Shown here: in pieces, positions 1-6,377 of the stretch
How the letters are laid out: each line of letters starts with the position of its first letter
How positions within the stretch are numbered: the stretch's first letter is position 1
DNA from: Thermodesulfovibrionales bacterium
GTDB lineage: Bacteria; Nitrospirota; Thermodesulfovibrionia; Thermodesulfovibrionales; Dissulfurispiraceae
Direction: 5' to 3'
Assembly: GCA_021129835.1 (NCBI GenBank)
Contig: JAJOKM010000161.1
Location: forward strand, 1-17,886
Length of the DNA: 17,886 nucleotides
Notes under the pieces: model-generated
Databases searched by the model: none
What the model saw: only the letters and a program-made list of their open reading frames with translations
Told to the model about the DNA's origin: nothing
Made by a program: the position numbers and the translations under genes

Positions 1-3
1 CGC

Positions 4-39
4 TCGGAATGACAAAAGCGAAGGGGTCGAAATGACAAA
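4..39. repeat. Short intergenic repeat, two imperfect copies
   Basis: The sequence TCGGAATGACAAAAG is followed after about 23 bases by TCGAAATGACAAAG. The 11-mer TCGGAATGACA recurs, inverted, at 4367-4377, where it forms the end of the phosphatidyltransferase gene. This suggests a dispersed palindromic repeat family, but only small pieces are visible here. The rest of 1-228 contains no open frame or RNA structure that I can support. Confidence 0.35.
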
Positions 40-228
40 GTGGCTTGTCTATTGAGTTACGCTGACTTATTGAAGAAATTACAGGGGAACTTCAGCCTAA
101 CAAGGGTTTGCTCTAAGATGAGAAAAAACAGGACAGATACATATCTACTTAACAGACCATATTAATCTTGAGTTTTTCGCCTTTGTCCTGATTATTATTC
201 TTCACGCAACTTTATTTTAAGCTGTTTT

Positions 229-363
229 TCAGGTCAGATCATCTTTGTGTTTAGGGAAATAAGAATTACGAGGATTACACCCGGTTTGACGCTTGATACT
301 ACATCCAATCCGCAGCAGCGATGCTAGGACTCGCTTTGCTTTGGTGGCTGGCCATTTACTCAT
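229..363 (-). pseudogene. hicA: hicA-like toxin remnant, internally deleted (44 codons)
   Basis: The frame opens with ATG at 363-361, overlapping the hicB stop by four bases (ATGA), and ends at TGA 231-229. The first 25 residues (starting MSKWPATKAKRVL and reaching KRQTG) look like the N-terminus of short HicA-like mRNA interferases that pair with this HicB type. Then the similarity stops: the usual segment with the conserved glycine-serine-histidine is missing. The last residues (PKHKDDLT) resemble the usual HicA C-terminus. Known HicA proteins are about 60-80 residues and use a histidine in the double-stranded-RNA-binding-like fold; that histidine is absent here. I infer an internal deletion that left an inactive toxin, though a tiny functional protein cannot be excluded. 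It is the last gene of the manB-manC-hicB run. Confidence 0.65.
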
Positions 364-566
364 GCAGTGACCGAAAAGACGTCTCTCATTTCAGGAACGG
401 GCTCTCTGTGCTCGAGACGATCGGCCATCACCCGCAGTGCCAAAGCCTTTACCATCGCAATAGCTTCTTCACGTGTTTGCCCATACGCAAGCACTCCGAG
501 AAAGTCAATCGCTTCTGCGATCCAGCGTCCATCTTCCTCTTGCTCGATTTCGATGGTTACATTCAT
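360..566 (-). CDS. hicB: HicB-family antitoxin-like protein, short form
   Basis: This 68-residue protein has the HicB partial RNase-H-like fold pattern: an N-terminal beta strand with alternating acidic residues (TIEIEQEEDGRWIAEA), a central GVLAYGQTREEA motif, and a helix (MVKALALRVMADRLEH). It lacks a C-terminal DNA-binding domain, so it belongs to the short HicB group that neutralises HicA by direct binding. The ATG at 566-564 overlaps the manC stop (ATGA), and AAGGGAG inside the manC end gives a plausible ribosome binding site. Its stop overlaps the start of the hicA remnant. Translational coupling to manC is unusual for a toxin-antitoxin pair and suggests that the module integrated at, or decayed into, the end of the operon. 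Family assignment is by motif recognition only. Confidence 0.75.
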   Translation of the reverse strand: MNVTIEIEQEEDGRWIAEAIDFLGVLAYGQTREEAIAMVKALALRVMADRLEHREPVPEMRDVFSVTA

Positions 567-2023
567 CGCATCACTCCCTTCTGCAATGACCCCTCTCCAA
601 TATGCCTTCCGTAAATATCATCATATCTCTTGATATCATCTTCTCCAACATATTCCCCGTTCTGAACCTCAATTATCTCGAGCGGGATCTTTCCCGGATT
701 TTCGAGTCTATGGAGTGTTGATTTCGGGACATACGCAGACTCATTTTCGTGTATAAATACTTCTTTATCCCCTACTGTTGCCCTTGCTGTCCCTTTTACG
801 ACTACCCAGTGTTCAGATCTGTGATGATGCATCTGGAGGCTCAGTCTTTCACCGGGATTTACTACTATCCTTTTTATCTTATATCTCGCTCCGTCCTCAA
901 GGACGGTATAGTCTCCCCATGGCCGGTAAGTTGTGGCATGTCCTTCCGTCTCCTGCCTGCCATCTCTCTTTAATCTATCTACTATATCCTTTACCTTTTG
1001 CGACTCTCCCCTCTTTGCAATCAATAGGGCATCATCTACCTCAATAACCAGGCAATCTTCTAACCCTATGGTCGATATATGCCTCTTATTTCCGAGTATA
1101 AGAGACCCCCTCGTGTCGAGTGTCAGCACATCTCCCTTTATGGCATTATTATTTTCATCCCTCTCCATAATATCATATAGGGAATCCCATGAACCTATAT
1201 CGTTCCAGTGCAGATCAAGCGGGAGCAATGCCACCCTGTCTGATTTCTCCATAACGGCGTAGTCTATGGAGACATTAGGCATCTGTCCGAAGTCTGAAAG
1301 CATCCCTTCAAAATTCATGCCGAGCATTCTCTTTATTTCATCCGTATACTTATGCAGCTCTTCAGTCATTGTCTTTACGCTGAAGGCAAACATCCCGGAA
1401 TTCCAATAATAATCACCACTTTCTACATACTGTTCAGCGGTCTTCATATCCGGTTTTTCTTTAAAGCTATCGACCTTGAAACAATCAATAACTGAATTCT
1501 CACTCCTCACTGATAGCTCCTCGCTGCTAACTTTTATATACCCATAGCCTGTCTCTGCCCTTGTCGGTCTTATTCCGAGTGTCGCTATATAACCCTCTTT
1601 AGCCACTTCTTCTGCACGGCTGATATATTCAGCAAATCCATCAGCAGGCTGTATGATATGGTCAGAAGAAGAGATGAATACGACTTCGTCTCCGCTGCAG
1701 CCAAGTTTCTCTATGCAGTACTTTATTCCGAGGGCTATCGCCGGCGCCGTATTTCTGCTTAGAGGCTCAAGGACTATTCTTTCGACAAGCGATGAATGGC
1801 AAGCAGCAGACAGAGAGTTTAATTCTGATAAGACTAAAAACTTATAGTCACTGTTTGTTATTACAATGATGTCTTCAGGTCGCACCACTCCCAGCAGTCT
1901 CTCCACTGCCCATTGCAGGAGGGATTTATCACCATATAGTTTCAGAAATTGCTTCGGGTGGTCTTTTCTGGACAATGGCCAGAGCCTTGTGCCGCTCCCG
2001 CCTGCAAGGATTATTGCCTTCAT
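563..2023 (-). CDS. manC: Mannose-1-phosphate guanylyltransferase / mannose-6-phosphate isomerase (bifunctional)
   Basis: This 486-residue cytoplasmic enzyme should make GDP-mannose from mannose-1-phosphate and GTP, and interconvert fructose-6-phosphate and mannose-6-phosphate. The N-terminal nucleotidyltransferase domain opens with the signature GGSGTRLWPLSRKDHPKQF at residues 8-26 and contains FKEKPD around residue 185. The C-terminal cupin domain begins at RPWGDYTVLEDG and carries the type II isomerase metal site in QMHHHRSEHW. The length is normal for the AlgA/ManC/RfbM family (470-490). The ATG at 2023 overlaps the end of manB by four bases, and the gene's own stop overlaps hicB. With manB it completes the route from fructose-6-phosphate to GDP-mannose for glycolipid, O-antigen or exopolysaccharide mannosylation. 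The symbol manC is used by family convention. Confidence 0.93.
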   Translation of the reverse strand: MKAIILAGGSGTRLWPLSRKDHPKQFLKLYGDKSLLQWAVERLLGVVRPEDIIVITNSDYKFLVLSELNSLSAACHSSLVERIVLEPLSRNTAPAIALGIKYCIEKLGCSGDEVVFISSSDHIIQPADGFAEYISRAEEVAKEGYIATLGIRPTRAETGYGYIKVSSEELSVRSENSVIDCFKVDSFKEKPDMKTAEQYVESGDYYWNSGMFAFSVKTMTEELHKYTDEIKRMLGMNFEGMLSDFGQMPNVSIDYAVMEKSDRVALLPLDLHWNDIGSWDSLYDIMERDENNNAIKGDVLTLDTRGSLILGNKRHISTIGLEDCLVIEVDDALLIAKRGESQKVKDIVDRLKRDGRQETEGHATTYRPWGDYTVLEDGARYKIKRIVVNPGERLSLQMHHHRSEHWVVVKGTARATVGDKEVFIHENESAYVPKSTLHRLENPGKIPLEIIEVQNGEYVGEDDIKRYDDIYGRHIGEGSLQKGVMR

Positions 2024-3504
2024 AAATATCTCTCTTTTGCATTCATAATTTCATCTTCGATAAACGATTTATATTGATATAGACCCTCCTGGTCTTTTGC
2101 CTCTACACGCATAACAATGACAGGCTGTGTATTGCTTGCCCTTATCAGTCCCCATCCATTTTTAAATGTTACCCTGACGCCATCTATTGTATTTAGGTCT
2201 AATATTTTATGAGGAGAGGTCATTTTATTCTTATACCCTATAAATCTTTCGACGACCTTTTCGACTACTGCCTTATTGTCATCTTCAGTGCAATCAATCC
2301 TTATCTCAGGCGTATAGAATGTTTCAGGGAGATCAGAAAGGAGCTCTCTCACGCACCTTCCCCTCTTTTTCATGATCTCTACTAATCTCAATGTGGCATA
2401 AATGGCATCATCATAGCCAAAATACCTATCTTTTATGAATATATGACCGCTCAACTCACCAGCAATTAATGCACCTTCCTCTTTCATCTTCTGCTTTATG
2501 AGGGAATGGCCTGCCTTCCACATTATGGGGTTACCGCCATGCCTCTTTATATCATCAAACATCGTCTGAGAACACTTCACATCCCCGATCACCTTTGCAC
2601 CATTATTCTCTCTTAATATCTCCCGCGCAAGGATTACCATCAACTGGTCTCCCCACACGATATTGCCATCTCTATCGACCACCCCCAGTCTGTCTGCGTC
2701 ACCGTCATACCCAACGCCTATATCCGCTCTACAATTTATGGTTTCAGTAATTAAGTCTTGCATATTTTCGACAACCGTCGGGTCAGGATGATGGTTCGGA
2801 AATCTCCCGTCAGGTTCACAATAAATAGGTATTACATCACATCCGATGCTGCTGACAATCTCTGGTGCGACAATGCCTGCGGTTGCATTGCCCGCGTCAA
2901 TTACAACCTTTAGTCTCTTGAATTCAGGGCCCCTAAGATATGAAAACTCATCAAGCATGTAATCTCGGTATGCCCCTATTATGTCGTAGTCCTTGACATC
3001 TCCGCCTTTATCAGCCAGCATCCAATTCTGCTGCAGTATCGTCTCTTTTAACCCTTGTATGCCTTTGCTATGGATGGTATTGCTGCCACTAGTGATCTTG
3101 AAGCCATTGTATTCTGGAGGATTATGACTACCTGTAACCATTATGCCTCCATCTAAGCCAAGATGAAAGATCGAAAAGTATTGAAGTGGAGTGGGGCAGA
3201 TCCCTATGTTATAGACATTAATACCAGTAGATATTATGCCCTCTATTATACCTTCTGACAACTCATCTGAGGTGAGCCTTACATCCCTTCCGACGCTAAC
3301 ATGCCTTGCATTGGGCTCTCTCTTTTTTAGCAGTGAACTAAATGCCTTTCCGACAGAAATAGCGACATCTTTATCGATATCTTTACCTGCTATCCCTCTT
3401 ATATCATATTCCCTAAATATCTTTTCGTTTAATAGTTCCGCTCCCTCTCCCCCTAACCCCCTCCCACCAGGGGAGGGGAAATGTTTATTGATAATATTCT
3501 GCAT
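2020..3504 (-). CDS. manB: Phosphomannomutase / phosphoglucomutase
   Basis: This 494-residue alpha-D-phosphohexomutase should convert mannose-6-phosphate to mannose-1-phosphate, and probably also glucose phosphates. The four family motifs are present in order: the phosphoserine loop TGSHNPPEYNG (serine loop normally TASHNP, here G replaces A), the Mg-binding loop GYDGDADRLG, the sugar-specificity loop GELSGH, and the phosphate-binding loop RASNTQPV near the C-terminus. Homology to the family starts only at about residue 26 (NEKIFREYDIRG). Residues 8-22 are rich in glycine and are encoded by a dispersed G-rich repeat. No ATG, GTG or TTG lies in frame between the repeat and the conserved domain, so the ATG at 3504 is the best start even though the Shine-Dalgarno is weak. 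It is in an operon with ytxH-like (15-base gap) and manC (4-base overlap). Confidence 0.9.
   Translation of the reverse strand: MQNIINKHFPSPGGRGLGGEGAELLNEKIFREYDIRGIAGKDIDKDVAISVGKAFSSLLKKREPNARHVSVGRDVRLTSDELSEGIIEGIISTGINVYNIGICPTPLQYFSIFHLGLDGGIMVTGSHNPPEYNGFKITSGSNTIHSKGIQGLKETILQQNWMLADKGGDVKDYDIIGAYRDYMLDEFSYLRGPEFKRLKVVIDAGNATAGIVAPEIVSSIGCDVIPIYCEPDGRFPNHHPDPTVVENMQDLITETINCRADIGVGYDGDADRLGVVDRDGNIVWGDQLMVILAREILRENNGAKVIGDVKCSQTMFDDIKRHGGNPIMWKAGHSLIKQKMKEEGALIAGELSGHIFIKDRYFGYDDAIYATLRLVEIMKKRGRCVRELLSDLPETFYTPEIRIDCTEDDNKAVVEKVVERFIGYKNKMTSPHKILDLNTIDGVRVTFKNGWGLIRASNTQPVIVMRVEAKDQEGLYQYKSFIEDEIMNAKERYL
3441..3482. repeat. GC-skewed dispersed repeat inside the manB 5' end
   Basis: On the plus strand this is a C-rich then G-rich stretch ending in CTCCCACCAGGGGAGGGGAA. 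A closely similar stretch (CTCCCGCCAGGGGAGGAGAA) occurs in the intergenic element at 13449-13492. Here it is read in frame as manB residues 8-22 (sequence SPGGRGLGGEG and neighbours). The repeat can form a hairpin with CTCCC pairing with GGGAG. That it is an insertion into the manB start region is inferred. Confidence 0.7.
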
Positions 3505-3519
3505 ACACTTTACTTAACG

Positions 3520-3822
3520 CTATTTGTGCACCTCTTTCTCGTAAGCCTCTTTGCCGGCCTCAACTGCAGTCGTTATTGCTGATTTTTTTTCCTCGAAAAT
3601 CTCTTTCCCCTTATCAATTGCCGATAAGACTTTTTCTTTTGCTTGGCACGCATACCCAGTCGTCTTTTCTCCTGCATCGCTCGCAATCTCCTGTATTTTT
3701 CTCCTCGTCTCGACTCCTGATTGCGGCGCCAGAAGAAGTGCCAGACCGGCGCCAACCACGCCTCCGAAAAGAAACGCAAATGCTACGCAACTTGCGTCAA
3801 AACCACCTTCTTCTCTTCTCAT
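3520..3822 (-). CDS. YtxH-domain small membrane-anchored protein
   Basis: This 100-residue protein has one predicted membrane segment at about residues 11-32 (FAFLFGGVVGAGLALLLAPQSG). It is followed by a charged, mostly helical tail rich in lysine and glutamate. A glycine-rich membrane helix ending in LLLAPxSG followed by an ETRRKI-type helix is characteristic of the YtxH family, whose role is not known precisely (often linked to envelope stress). The upstream gene ends TGA, then one base, then this ATG; GGGAGGG inside the end of that gene serves as ribosome binding site. It forms a pair with the DUF948 gene, a common pairing in bacterial genomes. The two probably make a membrane-associated complex, but nothing in the sequence says what it does in an inositol/mannose operon. 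Confidence 0.8.
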   Translation of the reverse strand: MRREEGGFDASCVAFAFLFGGVVGAGLALLLAPQSGVETRRKIQEIASDAGEKTTGYACQAKEKVLSAIDKGKEIFEEKKSAITTAVEAGKEAYEKEVHK

Positions 3823-3823
3823 C

Positions 3824-4324
3824 TCATACCCTCCCTTCTTTGATCTGTTTTATTAAATTATTCAAGGCCGCCTTAATGCCCGCCTTCACACCTGAAACCT
3901 GTAAAGATACACCTCCTCCTAAAGTATTGGTAAGGCTGCTAATCGCCTTCAGGTTTATTACTATTTCACGAGTTGCACCAGAAATGTCTCTGGCGCTCTC
4001 TGTTACCATCCCTACATCATCGCTGACCTTTTTCAGGCTTCTCAATGTCTGTTCCGCTTCTCCAAGGACAGGTCTTATCCTTACATCTTCTGTTATAAGC
4101 CCTACTTCATCGCTGACTCTTCTCAGGCTTTTCAAGGTCTGCTCTGTCTCTTTGAGGATAGGACTCACCTTCTCCTCGGTGACTCTTGAGAATTCTTTAA
4201 GAATGAATGAGGCTTTTCTTAGCTCAATTGCGGCATAAATAAGAAAGCCGATAACAAGCAAGAAAACGAGTGCAATCATAAAAAAACCGATACTCAAAAT
4301 TACGATCAACCACTGAATATCCAT
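3824..4324 (-). CDS. DUF948-domain membrane protein with internal 30-residue duplication
   Basis: This 166-residue protein has one N-terminal membrane helix (about residues 7-33) and then a long helical, probably coiled-coil region, which is the DUF948 architecture. Residues 55-80 (PILKETEQTLKSLRRVSDEV and following) are repeated at 85-110 (PVLGEAEQTLRSLKKVSDDV and following), a 90-base tandem duplication with similar DNA. The heptad-like pattern resembles the helical part of methyl-accepting and DUF948 proteins. GGAGG lies 5-9 bases before the ATG. The gene is followed with one base of spacing by the YtxH gene, its usual partner. Function is unknown. Confidence 0.8.
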   Translation of the reverse strand: MDIQWLIVILSIGFFMIALVFLLVIGFLIYAAIELRKASFILKEFSRVTEEKVSPILKETEQTLKSLRRVSDEVGLITEDVRIRPVLGEAEQTLRSLKKVSDDVGMVTESARDISGATREIVINLKAISSLTNTLGGGVSLQVSGVKAGIKAALNNLIKQIKEGRV

Positions 4325-4328
4325 TCTA

Positions 4329-4433
4329 CCTCCTATTATGGCACATCGCGACTTATTCGTTCATCCTGTCATTCCGACTTGTCCGGAATTGTTCCTTCAT
4401 ACCTCATAGCATGGTGCATCGTTACTTGTTCGT
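4329..4433. repeat. 32-base direct repeat flanking a small inverted repeat at the end of the phosphatidyltransferase gene
   Basis: Positions 4329-4360 and 4402-4433 are the same length and match at 24 of 32 positions; both begin CCTC and end in TTCGT. Between them lies ATTCCG (4371-4376) and CGGAAT (4384-4389), a six-base inverted repeat that belongs to the TCGGAATGACA family seen at the start of the window. One copy encodes part of the phosphatidyltransferase tail; the other holds the ribosome binding site of the DUF948 gene. Confidence 0.6.
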
Positions 4434-5010
4434 TTGTCTCAATTTCAAGACGATTCATTTTACGAACATGCAATATTCTCTGAATTACCGTTATATGGCC
4501 TAAGAAAAACAGTACTATAACTATATAAAGCAACCATCCTGCCACACAGCCAATTATTAAAAGTATCACTCTTTCGGGCCTCTCTATTAAACCGACATCA
4601 CATCTGATGCCAATGCCCTCACTTCTTGACCTTACATAGCTCGTCAGCAGTGCCCCAACAAGACTGCCCGCAGTGAAGATAACACCTGCAAGATCATTCC
4701 CTTCAAAGAAATGCCATATAACAGCAACAAAGGTAAATGAATCTGAATACCTATCCAAGGTTGAGTCAAGAAACGCCCCGAATTTAGTGCTTTTGCTATT
4801 GACACGAGCAACGATGCCATCAAACATGTCAAAAATACCTCCAAGCAAAAGCAGCAAACCGCCAAGCACGAGATTAAAAAGTATGCTGATAGCGGCAACA
4901 ACCATAATTAAAAAACCGAGTATGGTAAGTGCGCTGGGGCTTATAGGTATTCGTCTTGCTAACGGTGCAAGAGGCTTATCGAGAAAGCGCCCGAACTTAG
5001 CAGATATCAA
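4369..5010 (-). CDS. CDP-alcohol phosphatidyltransferase, likely phosphatidylinositol-phosphate synthase
   Basis: This 213-residue integral membrane enzyme of the CDP-alcohol phosphatidyltransferase family has the complete catalytic motif D(x)2DG(x)2AR(x)8G(x)3D(x)3D at residues 61-86 (D61, D64, G65, A68, R69, G78, D82, D86). About five to six membrane segments surround it. The substrate is inferred from context: the upstream gene makes inositol-3-phosphate, so the likely reaction is CDP-diacylglycerol plus inositol phosphate to phosphatidylinositol phosphate, as for the mycobacterial and archaeal-type synthases. A different head group (for example glycerol phosphate) cannot be excluded by motif alone. 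The start is TTG at 5010, directly after the ino1 TAA; AAAGGGAG within the ino1 end is the ribosome binding site. The last residues (about GTIPDKSE) are encoded by a repeat, so the native C-terminus may have been replaced. Confidence 0.85.
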   Translation of the reverse strand: MISAKFGRFLDKPLAPLARRIPISPSALTILGFLIMVVAAISILFNLVLGGLLLLLGGIFDMFDGIVARVNSKSTKFGAFLDSTLDRYSDSFTFVAVIWHFFEGNDLAGVIFTAGSLVGALLTSYVRSRSEGIGIRCDVGLIERPERVILLIIGCVAGWLLYIVIVLFFLGHITVIQRILHVRKMNRLEIETNEQVTMHHAMRYEGTIPDKSE

Positions 5011-6114
5011 TTATTTCTCCCTTTTATTGTCTATAAAATCCTCCACCCTTTTTCTGGCCTCTTCATCCGAAAACTGAGCACCGGAGTGCTTCATAAAATA
5101 AGACGATGGAGACAGAAGAACGCCTCCTATGCCCCTATCCTTTGCAATCTTACAACACCTTATAGCATCTATCACAATTCCGGCGCTATTTGGAGAGTCC
5201 TCCACTGACAACCTTAGTTCCAGATGTATTGGGATACCACAAAAACCATGTCCTTCTATTCTCAAAAAACAGACCTTGTTGTCATTCATCCATGGGACAT
5301 AATCAGAAGGACCGATATGTATATCATTGCTACTTAATCGATGCGAAATCTGGGACTGAACAGCCTCTGTCTTGGATATCTTCTTTGACTTAACCCTGCT
5401 TTTATTCGACATATTAAGAAAATCTGTATTGCCGCCTACATTTAATTGATATGTGTGGCTTATCTTTACTCCCCGATCCATAAATAATTTTGCTAGATTT
5501 CTATGAATTATAGTTGCGCCTACTTGTGATTTTATATCATCGCCGACAATAGGGATACCCTTCTCCTGAAAGCGTTTTGCCCAATCATCGTCAGATGCTA
5601 TAAAGACAGGAACACAATTGATGAATGCAACTCCGGTGTCAAGACAGGCATCTGCATAGCGCCTTGTAGCATGTTCCGATCCAACGGGTAAATAGTTAAT
5701 GAGCATATCTGCACCACTATCCCTTAAAACCTTAGCGATATCACACGATTTTTCATCTGACACAATAAACCTTTTGTCATCAGGATAATTTGTCATGTGT
5801 GGTGATACTCCATCAAGGACTTCCCCCATATGGACCTTTACAGGATAGTCAGGAACCTCGGGGTAAAACACCTGCGTGCAATTTGGTTTTGCAAAAATGG
5901 CTTCTCTCAAGGGTCTGCTTACCTTTCTGGCATCAATGTCAAAGGCCGCTACCACCTCTACGTCGCCCGGCAGGTATCCTCCAAGGTCGTAATGCATTAA
6001 ACCAATGGATATAGCAGAGTTATCACTCTTAAAAGATCTATAGTATTCTACCCCCTGAATCAGAGAACTTGCACAATTACCAACTCCAGCAATCGCAATT
6101 TTTATCTTTCCCAT
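5011..6114 (-). CDS. ino1: Inositol-3-phosphate synthase (myo-inositol-1-phosphate synthase)
   Basis: This 367-residue enzyme should convert glucose-6-phosphate to inositol-3-phosphate with NAD as recycled cofactor. The Rossmann nucleotide-binding motif GVGNCASS is at residues 10-17. Other family signatures are NYLPVGSEHA, KSQVGATIIHR and NVGGNTDFLN, the last being the conserved catalytic-domain segment. The length equals that of the compact actinobacterial/archaeal-type enzyme rather than the roughly 500-residue eukaryotic type. The ATG is preceded by a strong GAGGAGGTG. It is the first gene of the minus-strand operon and is followed immediately by the phosphatidyltransferase. The pair indicates inositol phospholipid synthesis, not just production of a soluble solute. 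Such solutes (di-inositol phosphate) are an alternative use in thermophiles. Confidence 0.9.
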   Translation of the reverse strand: MGKIKIAIAGVGNCASSLIQGVEYYRSFKSDNSAISIGLMHYDLGGYLPGDVEVVAAFDIDARKVSRPLREAIFAKPNCTQVFYPEVPDYPVKVHMGEVLDGVSPHMTNYPDDKRFIVSDEKSCDIAKVLRDSGADMLINYLPVGSEHATRRYADACLDTGVAFINCVPVFIASDDDWAKRFQEKGIPIVGDDIKSQVGATIIHRNLAKLFMDRGVKISHTYQLNVGGNTDFLNMSNKSRVKSKKISKTEAVQSQISHRLSSNDIHIGPSDYVPWMNDNKVCFLRIEGHGFCGIPIHLELRLSVEDSPNSAGIVIDAIRCCKIAKDRGIGGVLLSPSSYFMKHSGAQFSDEEARKRVEDFIDNKREK

Positions 6115-6136
6115 AACACCTCCTCATAATACCAGC

Positions 6137-6207
6137 TATATATGATAGACATCCTGAGCATTATCAAGATACCTTAAGTTTATCGTAACTATATGAGCAT
6201 CGTCAAG
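6137..6207 (-). promoter_or_regulatory. Candidate promoter(s) and repeated 14-base box upstream of ino1
   Basis: On the minus strand TTGACG (6206-6201) is followed after 18 bases by TAAACT (6182-6177), and further down TTGATA (6167-6162) is followed after 17 bases by CATATA (6144-6139). Both candidate -35 boxes lie in copies of the plus-strand box TGAGCATNNTCAAG (6155-6168 and 6194-6207), 12 of 14 bases identical, with starts 39 bases apart. The rest of the 263-base divergent region 6115-6377 holds no gene that I can support. A promoter for the plus-strand TraB gene must be there but is not clear. Confidence 0.4.
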
Positions 6208-6377
6208 CTTCTACATAACTTTTCTCTCTTCTACCACAAATGCAGTATAGTCAGTATAAAGGAGATTTTTCATAAAGTCAATATGTAGGTTTGGCGAATT
6301 GAATTGCTATCTGTTATTCTTAAAGGATACGAATTTAGATCTGAAAAATTTAATTATTAATGAGAAATCACTTTTAA

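Noticed and set aside
321..633. Plus-strand open frames opposite hicB and manC
   Set aside because: They overlap well-supported minus-strand genes, have no ribosome binding site and show no family features.
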